Shown here: positions 57,572-64,000 of the stretch, piece by piece
How the letters are laid out: each line of letters begins with the position of its first letter
Numbering within the stretch: the stretch's first letter is position 1
DNA from: Deltaproteobacteria bacterium
GTDB taxonomy: Bacteria > UBA10199 > JADGCS01
NCBI GenBank assembly: GCA_015228875.1
Contig: JADGCS010000002.1
Coordinates: 1-64,000 of the forward strand
DNA: 64,000 nt
Direction of reading: 5' to 3'
Position numbers and translations under genes: made by a program
The notes under the pieces: generated by a model
Database searches by the model: none
What the model was told of the DNA's origin: nothing
The model's input: only the letters and a program-made list of their open reading frames with translations

Positions 57572-58071
57572 AGATCATTATTTTCTTTTTTAAAGTTTTT
57601 TAAAATCTTTACTCTGTCTTTGGCCTTGATGAGCCCTGCGAAAGGGGTGACCTGTCTCATTTCGCGCGCCATCATCCCCGGGTCTAGAATCTTTGCGGCC
57701 AATTCTTCGGCGGGAAGATTAAGCCATGTCTGCCAGCGATCAAAGAGTTTGATAGCGTCCTGATGTTGTTGTTTGAGTTTGGATAAATTCCGCCTTGCCT
57801 TTGTGACAACTTGGTCTGCCGTTTGACCCAGCATTTTTGCGATTTCACGGTGATAAGCAAGACTGCGCCTGTCTTCCCGTGTCATGACAGGGGCAAATAT
57901 CACGAAGAGTTCAAGTCCAAGAGACAGGACAAGTCTTTGTACGGTTGAAAGCGTGGGAGATTTAAGCCCCGCCTCATATTGAGCAATGGCAGGCTGAGAT
58001 GTCCCCGCTATTCTTGCCAGCTCCTGCTGACTCAAACCCGTTTGGGTCCGCAAGTGACGGATGATGTTCAT
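57568..58071 (-). CDS. XRE-family HTH regulator (putative antitoxin)
   Basis: LRTQTGLSQQELARIAGTSQPAIAQYEAGLKSPTLSTVQRLVLSLGLEL. Confidence 0.85.
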   Translation of the reverse strand: MNIIRHLRTQTGLSQQELARIAGTSQPAIAQYEAGLKSPTLSTVQRLVLSLGLELFVIFAPVMTREDRRSLAYHREIAKMLGQTADQVVTKARRNLSKLKQQHQDAIKLFDRWQTWLNLPAEELAAKILDPGMMAREMRQVTPFAGLIKAKDRVKILKNFKKENNDL

Positions 58072-58234
58072 TTTTAAATTATATCTGATCGGATATACTG
58101 ATGTCAACAGGTTGGCAAAGGGGGAGGCGTCAGGGGAGAGGGGGCAGGGGGGGCTATTGACAAATTATGCTAATGGGTGACCCCCAATCTAAAGCAAGTC
58201 CCAAGTCAAGACTTGACCCAACTAACAAAAAACA

Positions 58235-58326
58235 TATACCCGATCAGGTATACTTGATTAGATATTATAATTAAATAACTCTCATCGGGTATAACAAATT
58301 GACAAATAATCCCTTTCGGGTATAAT
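58235..58326. promoter_or_regulatory. Candidate HipB operator cluster: TATACC-CGATCA-GGTATA palindrome plus two CGGGTATAA half-sites
   Basis: Palindrome 58235..58252; CGGGTATAA at 58286 and 58317, directly upstream of hipB. Confidence 0.5.
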
Positions 58327-58334
58327 ATTTATTA

Positions 58335-58547
58335 ATGACAATTGCGGAATTCGTAAAAAAAAGAAGGCGGGAGGAAGGGCTTAATCAACGCAAACTTGCC
58401 GAGTTGAGTGGTGTCGGCTTGCGCTTTGTGCGCGAACTGGAACAGGGCAAAACAACACTGCAAACACACAAGGTCAATGCCGTTTTAAAGTTGTTTGGAA
58501 AAAAGCTGGGTCCCGTAAATCTTTTTGAAGAAGAAGGTGACCAATGA
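58335..58547 (+). CDS. hipB: HipB-like HTH protein
   Basis: LNQRKLAELSGVGLRFVRELEQGKTTLQTHKVNAVLKLFGKKL. Confidence 0.9.
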   Translation: MTIAEFVKKRRREEGLNQRKLAELSGVGLRFVRELEQGKTTLQTHKVNAVLKLFGKKLGPVNLFEEEGDQ

Positions 58548-58870
58548 AAAAAGCAAAGGTTTTTTTTGTCAACAAACTCGCCGGCCATCTCACAAAAACC
58601 GAACAGGGGTTTTCTTTTGTGTACGACCCAACATATCTTCAACAAGCTCATGCCCTTCCCATCAGCTTAAGTCTGCCACTGCAAACACAGCCCTTTACAA
58701 GCAAAGATCTGCATCCCTTTTTTGCAAATTTGATCCCAGAGGGATGGCTGTTTGATTTAAATGCGCAGGCATTAAAAATCGACATGGAAGATGAATTTGA
58801 AATGCTGCTATCCACGGGTAAAGATTGCATCGGTGCCGTCACCGTTATACCAAACGACGAGGTGATATGA
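58544..58870 (+). CDS. hipS: HipS-like (HipA N-terminal subdomain) protein
   Basis: KAKVFFVNKLAGHLTKTEQGFSFVYDPTYLQQAHALPISLSLPLQ...PFFANLIPEGWLFDLN. Confidence 0.85.
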   Translation: MKKAKVFFVNKLAGHLTKTEQGFSFVYDPTYLQQAHALPISLSLPLQTQPFTSKDLHPFFANLIPEGWLFDLNAQALKIDMEDEFEMLLSTGKDCIGAVTVIPNDEVI

Positions 58871-59808
58871 CCCAACATATTTGTCTGGCCTGCGAACAAT
58901 CCCTCGAAATTGCTGCGCCTTCCCCCTACCACAGGCACTGTCTAAAAAAAATTTTTGGCACAACAAAAACCCTGTCTCTCAAATTTTCCACTGAAGAAAT
59001 CTATTATCAGGCGCAAAAAATGGTTGGGCAAATGTCCATTTCAGGTGTTCAGGAAAAACTCTCTGTTTATCCAAACAAAAAAGACGGCTCAATCGATGTG
59101 GCGGCTGTCGGTGGATCCCATATCCTGAAACCTTCGCCTTCCCGTTTTCCTCATCTGGCAGAAAATGAAAATTTTTTCATGAATTTGGCCACAGCGCTGT
59201 CCATCGAAACCCCCGCGCACGGCCTGTTTGCACTTTCGGACGGGCCCCTGTCCTATGTCGTCAAACGCTTTGACAGAGATGATGTGGGCGGAAAAATCCC
59301 TGTGGAGGACTTTGTACAGCTATTGGGAGGACGTGATAAATACGCAGGATCAATAGAACAGATTGGCAGGTTTTTGATGCGGCATTCGTCCATCCCCTTT
59401 ATTGACACACAAAAACTTTTTGTGAGAACTCTTTTCAATTTTGTAATCGGAAACGGCGATGCGCATATGAAAAATTTTTCTATGATTCTCCTGCCAGACC
59501 AAGGTTACAGGCTTGCACCCGCCTATGATATCGTGAGTTCCCGTCTGGTGATACCAAACGAAAAAGACGATCTGGCTTTAAGTCTTAACGGCAAAAGAAA
59601 CAACATCACGACAAATGACTTTTTAAAACTGGCAGAGTATTTGGAAATTGAAAAAAAACGGTATGAACAGATTATGGGAACATTGAGAGATTTAAAAAAT
59701 ATTTTTGAAGAAAAAATTTTTCACAGCCCTCTGCCGCCACAGATGAAAGAGCAGGCAAAAAGAATTTTTTTAAAAAGATTTCATGTTCTTTTGGCCAAAG
59801 CAGAATAA
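58867..59808 (+). CDS. hipT: HipT-like Ser/Thr kinase toxin (HipA C-terminal)
   Basis: MSISGVQEKLSVY (SIS motif), YVVKRFDRD, GNGDAHMKNFSMI, LAPAYDIVSSRL. Confidence 0.88.
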   Translation: MTQHICLACEQSLEIAAPSPYHRHCLKKIFGTTKTLSLKFSTEEIYYQAQKMVGQMSISGVQEKLSVYPNKKDGSIDVAAVGGSHILKPSPSRFPHLAENENFFMNLATALSIETPAHGLFALSDGPLSYVVKRFDRDDVGGKIPVEDFVQLLGGRDKYAGSIEQIGRFLMRHSSIPFIDTQKLFVRTLFNFVIGNGDAHMKNFSMILLPDQGYRLAPAYDIVSSRLVIPNEKDDLALSLNGKRNNITTNDFLKLAEYLEIEKKRYEQIMGTLRDLKNIFEEKIFHSPLPPQMKEQAKRIFLKRFHVLLAKAE

Positions 59809-59928
59809 ACATTTTAATCTTCTCAATAAAGTGATCATCAGCCCCCCACAAACGCTTGCATGACCGCGCCCGTTACAATAATTTAGTGGGCACTTGCATG
59901 ACCGCGCACATTACAATAAAAGATCATC

Positions 59929-60129
59929 GCCTTTAACCGCCACCTCCACGCCCTGATCACAGACGGGGTAATCAACTCTGCCGATCCGCGCACAATCACT
60001 TTTCAACACTGCCCTCACTACTATTTCAACCAAATGACAGAATTGTTTAGGTGGGCCAAACTGATTGCCAGAACCTTTGGCGAGATGCCGACAATCTGCC
60101 CACAATGCGGCGAGGAGATGAATCTGTAA
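59929..60129 (+). pseudogene. IS91-family-like transposase remnant
   Basis: Frame reads FNRHLHALITDGVINSADPRTITFQHCPHYYFNQMTELFRWAKLIARTFGEMPTICPQCGEEMNL*. Confidence 0.55.
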
Positions 60130-60149
60130 CCCCTCACTAATCTGATTTG

Positions 60150-61700
60150 CTAATCCTCCACAACAGGCAGCGTAAATCCCGCATCGGTAATCACATCGAG
60201 GTAACCATCGCCATCATTATCTGCGGCGGTTTTTAATTCGTGTGTCAGATTTTGGGAGGGGTTGTTTTGATCGATGATGGAATTGTTATCAGAATCGTAA
60301 TCAAACGAGAATGGATCTGTCTGCGATGCCGTGTAGTTGCAGGAATTGGTTGGGGCGTATCTGATGTTGGAAGATTGCTCTGTAAACACACCTGTCACGG
60401 ATTGTGCGATACTTTGGTGTTGTACAAGATCAAGCAGCACATGATTGTTGTTGCCGGGGGCTGCCCAATTGCAGATAAACCCCGAGATGCGTCCATCAAA
60501 TTCGGTGGTATCCGAGTGGGGGCCATACCCGTAAAAGGCGTCGCCTGTGAGGGTCTCATCGGAGTTGATGTGCAGATTAAAGACACGCGAGTGGCTGTCC
60601 TGATGGCCCGCCTGCCACGCGTAGGCGTAGTTGCCCGACAGATTTTCGGGATTAAAGTTGGCAAGAAAGCGCGAATAATTATCGGTCCAGTCTTGCGTGG
60701 GATCAAGCAGGCGATTGGCGGTGAAGGGGGATTCGTCCCTTTCGTCAAGGCCGCCGCAATAAATCGCCCAGGCGGCATCAAAGGCAAGGGCTGTTGCAGA
60801 TGTCTTGTGATACAGGGTGGAACCAGCAACTGATGACAGGGCATGGCCTTCGAGACATTTGTAGCTGAGAGGCCAATCATACTGGTAGGTGAATTTACCG
60901 CGGTAGGGTGCGTCGTTGGTGTCTGCATCACCCGTCTCGGCAAGGGGCATGTGTTCGAGACCCACAGTCACACGCATGGCGTTGATTTGATCGTTGTCAA
61001 CGGGGGTAAATGTGAATTCGAGGGTGTATGTGTAAACATCATTGCCTGTGTCAGGGTCTGTGCTCTGTGAAAGGGTTGCATTTGAGAAACTTGAAGAGAC
61101 CGCTGTCATGTCGGCGGTTAAATTAATGGTCTCGCCGGCTGCAGGCAAATCAACCCCCGTGACATTGGCAATGCAGATCATGCTGGCCAGGGCCTTGAGG
61201 ATAACATCTGCCTTGTCAGACACACCGGCAATACGTTCATTTTGCTGGGCTGCAGAGCAGGCCTCGCCTGTGTCGGCCTCATTTTTTGTCCAGAGGCCCA
61301 CATCGCCGGATGGCAGTTGCCCGCTGTTGGGAAGGTTGCTATCGGGGTGATTGCTGTAATTGACGACCGGCCCATAACAGTCGGCGTTTTGGGATGGTCT
61401 GAGGAGCGGTTCGGGATCAAAGACACAATCCGAGGGTTCGGTGCCTGTTAGTATGTTGTTGATGGCGGTGGTTGTCTCCGAAAAAGAACTCAAGGCCAAA
61501 GGACCAGATGAGGGCAGTAGATTGACGGAGGCTGTGGCTGACTGGAAGCTCAGGGGCGATGTGATGGCAAAGCTTGTTGGATAGACATTTGTGATGGTCG
61601 TTGGGGGATTACCCACACGGGTGCCGGCCTCGCCGCAATGAATCATCAACAGGAGGACAAGGAGCAGGGGGGGTAATACCGATTTAAGATTGAGTTTCAT
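60150..61700 (-). CDS. large putative lipoprotein
   Basis: MKLNLKSVLPPLLLVLLLMIHCGEAGTRVGNPPTT lipobox. Confidence 0.75.
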   Translation of the reverse strand: MKLNLKSVLPPLLLVLLLMIHCGEAGTRVGNPPTTITNVYPTSFAITSPLSFQSATASVNLLPSSGPLALSSFSETTTAINNILTGTEPSDCVFDPEPLLRPSQNADCYGPVVNYSNHPDSNLPNSGQLPSGDVGLWTKNEADTGEACSAAQQNERIAGVSDKADVILKALASMICIANVTGVDLPAAGETINLTADMTAVSSSFSNATLSQSTDPDTGNDVYTYTLEFTFTPVDNDQINAMRVTVGLEHMPLAETGDADTNDAPYRGKFTYQYDWPLSYKCLEGHALSSVAGSTLYHKTSATALAFDAAWAIYCGGLDERDESPFTANRLLDPTQDWTDNYSRFLANFNPENLSGNYAYAWQAGHQDSHSRVFNLHINSDETLTGDAFYGYGPHSDTTEFDGRISGFICNWAAPGNNNHVLLDLVQHQSIAQSVTGVFTEQSSNIRYAPTNSCNYTASQTDPFSFDYDSDNNSIIDQNNPSQNLTHELKTAADNDGDGYLDVITDAGFTLPVVED

Positions 61701-62563
61701 TTTGTCCCCTTTTTTTCAAGCGCCCTTGTCACAGGAAAAAACTGAAAATTTAATTGAAAGACCTCATCGTATTGAATGTTTTTTTGATTGATCATCGTGA
61801 GGATTTCATCCTGCAGGTGTTGCATTTTTTTGGCGATGACCTTTTCAAGTTCTGCCGGTATCGGGATTGTTAACGCGCTGAAGTTGCGGTTTTGCTGTTT
61901 GAGATGCGCCAGATATCTTCTGGCCTTGTTGAGTACGGCCTCATGAAAACCAAAGGCCTCCATCGCCTCGACATGGCTGCCCGTATCGACCACAGCATCT
62001 GACTGACAGAGTTTTTGCTGCTCGTCCCTCTTTAACAGGCCGAGTTCGAGCAGGGTGTTGATGGCCTCTCTTGCCATCGCAGGTGTGATACGGGGCAGAC
62101 ACTTTGCAGCAATCCATTTTGGGTCTTCTTTAAAATCCTTGAGCAGGACCATCTCTCGGATACAGGCGTAGTAGTCATTTGAGAGGTACTTGTTTTGATG
62201 TTTTTTAAGCTCCGAAAAAACCAGCTTTGGTTTGAGTGAGATGATGCTGTTGTAGAGGGTGTTTTTTTTGTCGGGGTCGCTGGTATTTGAAAATTCAACC
62301 AGGTACTCTAAATATTTTTTTTCACGGTCCTTAAAATTAAGGTACGCGCATAATTTTTCGATACTGGTTTTTGAGAGTTTGCGTTCGCCATCGATGATCA
62401 TTTTGACAAAACTTGGCGAACCAAAGCCAATCTCTTTGGCAAGATTTCTCATTGTCATTTCGGGGCGCAGGGATTTTAATGCCTCAACAAGATCCCTTAA
62501 ATAAGACCGAAAGTCGCTGTAAAGAAAGATGTTGATCTTTGGTTTTGAGGGTTTTCTGCCCAT
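61697..62563 (-). CDS. TIGR02147-family protein (HTH-like N-terminus)
   Basis: FLYSDFRSYLRDLVEALKSLRPEMTMRNLAKEIGFGSPSFVKMIIDGERKLS; ATGA overlap with the lipoprotein gene. Confidence 0.8.
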   Translation of the reverse strand: MGRKPSKPKINIFLYSDFRSYLRDLVEALKSLRPEMTMRNLAKEIGFGSPSFVKMIIDGERKLSKTSIEKLCAYLNFKDREKKYLEYLVEFSNTSDPDKKNTLYNSIISLKPKLVFSELKKHQNKYLSNDYYACIREMVLLKDFKEDPKWIAAKCLPRITPAMAREAINTLLELGLLKRDEQQKLCQSDAVVDTGSHVEAMEAFGFHEAVLNKARRYLAHLKQQNRNFSALTIPIPAELEKVIAKKMQHLQDEILTMINQKNIQYDEVFQLNFQFFPVTRALEKKGTK

Positions 62564-62863
62564 AGAAGTACAAGTATTTTTTATTGATGGTTTTATTATA
62601 ACAACCTGTGTACATTAATGTCAATTTAATACTATGTAATAACTAAAAATTTTATTAGCTATTATTAATTATTAGGATTATTGAGCATTAATATTGTGTA
62701 CATTTCAACCCTCAAAGAGGACTCGAGTTTTTTGAGGGGGCTTTAAACACAACCCGCCGTTTTCATTGCAATGTGTCGTGACCAAAGCTTTTGCATGGTG
62801 TATAATAATAGATATCGATTTGTTTTTTAATAATTTATTACAACATCCCTTAAGGGGAGAATC

Positions 62864-63481
62864 ATGAAGCTTGCACATCGCATAATGGTTCTTTTCATCT
62901 ATCTACTCGTTGCTCAGGGGATTTATTTAGGCGCGCAAAAAATGGTACTGCAACACGTTGGTATTTCAAATATCAACCTGATGCTCCCCTATGAAGACCG
63001 TATTCCGTTTCTGCCTTTTATGGTAATCATTTACTTGAGTGTTTATCTTTTACCTGTTGGTATTATATTATCAATTTACAGAAAGGGAAGAATTTTTAAA
63101 ATCATGATTGTCTTTACGCTTGCCCTTTTCATTCACACCTTGTTTTTTATTATCATGCCTGTTGAGTACTCCCTGAGACCTGTGGTTAACATCCCGTCGG
63201 AAATCCTGCATCAACTCATGCTGTTTGTTTATTCTGTCGATGCCCCGATCAACACATTTCCCTCGCTGCATGTTTCCGTTGCCTTTATCAGTTATTACAT
63301 TATAAGACGTTACAGGCCACAATGGTCGAGGGGCGTCTTGATGCTTGCCATAGCCATCGCGCTGTCAACAGTCCTGGTGAAACAGCACTACATACTCGAT
63401 GTTGTGTCGGGGTTTTTGATTGCTCATTTGTTAAATGCGTTTATCCTGCAGAAAGACCTCAAAAAAATTCTTCATGTGTAG
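62864..63481 (+). CDS. PAP2-superfamily membrane phosphatase
   Basis: NTFPSLHVSVAFISYYIIRR; LVKQHYILDVVSGFLIAHLL. Confidence 0.85.
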   Translation: MKLAHRIMVLFIYLLVAQGIYLGAQKMVLQHVGISNINLMLPYEDRIPFLPFMVIIYLSVYLLPVGIILSIYRKGRIFKIMIVFTLALFIHTLFFIIMPVEYSLRPVVNIPSEILHQLMLFVYSVDAPINTFPSLHVSVAFISYYIIRRYRPQWSRGVLMLAIAIALSTVLVKQHYILDVVSGFLIAHLLNAFILQKDLKKILHV

Positions 63482-63562
63482 GCATTTCAAAGTCGACAGA
63501 GCGCGGGTGCAGTCCTCGCATGACGAAGGGACTCAATCGCGTCAAAGTCAAATTAGTCACTT
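63482..63562 (-). repeat. Family-1 palindromic repeat
   Basis: GCATTTCAAAGTCGACAGAGCGCGGGTGCAGTCCTCGC...GTCAAATTAGTCACTTG. Confidence 0.8.
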
Positions 63563-63633
63563 GTTTCTTGAAAAAAGACATTCCATCGCGTGTCACAAAA
63601 TCTTGTTTGCCAAATAGAGACGGATTATTTATG

Positions 63634-63653
63634 ACCTCCGGCAACCCGGAGGT
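63634..63653 (+). promoter_or_regulatory. Hairpin sequestering the folD Shine-Dalgarno (ACCTCCGG-CAAC-CCGGAGGT)
   Basis: Perfect 8-bp stem whose 3' arm contains GGAGG, 5 nt before the TTG start. Confidence 0.55.
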
Positions 63654-63658
63654 TTAAG

Positions 63659-64000
63659 TTGGCACAGTTGATAGACGGCAAACTTGTCTCTCAAAAAATA
63701 AAAACAGAGCTCAAAATCAAGGTGGATGAGTTTATTAAGCAAACCGGTATTCAGCCCGGGCTTGCGACCGTCCTGGTTGGTGACAACGAGGCCAGTCGCA
63801 TCTACGTCAAAAACAAAATTAAGGGGACAGAAGACAGCGGGATGAGGTCCATTCATCGCCAATGCCCACAGGGCATTACAGAGGCGGAACTTCTCACGCT
63901 GATCAACACACTCAATGGTGACCCATCGGTTCATGGTATCCTTGTTCAGTTGCCGCTCCCCGCGCATATCTCATCGGATAAAATCATCCGCGCCATTAAC
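63659..64000 (+). CDS. folD: FolD (methylenetetrahydrofolate dehydrogenase/cyclohydrolase), 5' part, TTG start, truncated by window end
   Basis: Manual translation: (M)AQLIDGKLVSQKIKTELKIKVDEFIKQTGIQPGLATVLVGDNEASRIYVKNKIKGTEDSGMRSIHRQCPQGITEAELLTLINTLNGDPSVHGILVQLPLPAHI; not in the ORF track. Confidence 0.92.
   Translation, partial: MAQLIDGKLVSQKIKTELKIKVDEFIKQTGIQPGLATVLVGDNEASRIYVKNKIKGTEDSGMRSIHRQCPQGITEAELLTLINTLNGDPSVHGILVQLPLPAHISSDKIIRAIN

Noticed and set aside
1-64000. CRISPR array
   Set aside because: No regularly spaced direct repeats seen; the repeated sequences are dispersed palindromes at gene boundaries.
1-64000. Prophage
   Set aside because: No capsid, portal, terminase, tail or integrase genes were recognised; the mobile content is IS- and repeat-type.

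Overview
A 64 kb bacterial chromosomal window. Gene content suggests a 'deltaproteobacterial' or Bdellovibrionota-like lineage, but taxonomy is not established here. Housekeeping genes include argS, rnr, ffh, rlmB-like, clpS-clpA, a class A PBP, ubiA/ubiE-like genes, a thiolase/enoyl-CoA hydratase/acyl-CoA dehydrogenase/split methylmalonyl-CoA mutase cluster, tRNA-Arg(CCG), tRNA-Met(CAT), and a 5' fragment of folD with a TTG start that the ORF track missed. The accessory content is rich. There are about six toxin-antitoxin-like modules, including a HipBST-type split HipA, BrnTA, a reversed-order AbiE and a nonsense-broken DUF4160/HTH pair. There is an element carrying an HUH Y1 transposase plus a DruA(DUF4338)-ISAs1 fusion transposase split at an A8 run and flanked by long inverted hairpin repeats. 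There are also IS remnants and at least three families of dispersed palindromic repeats that sit at gene boundaries and sometimes supply start or stop codons. The most striking single gene is a 169-aa protein (52161..52670, minus) that looks like an N-terminal Cys/His zinc finger fused to a histone-fold C-terminus. Another unusual architecture is a four-repeat zinc-ribbon protein fused to a response-regulator receiver domain and overlapping a hybrid histidine kinase. All functional calls come from reading the translations; no searches were run.
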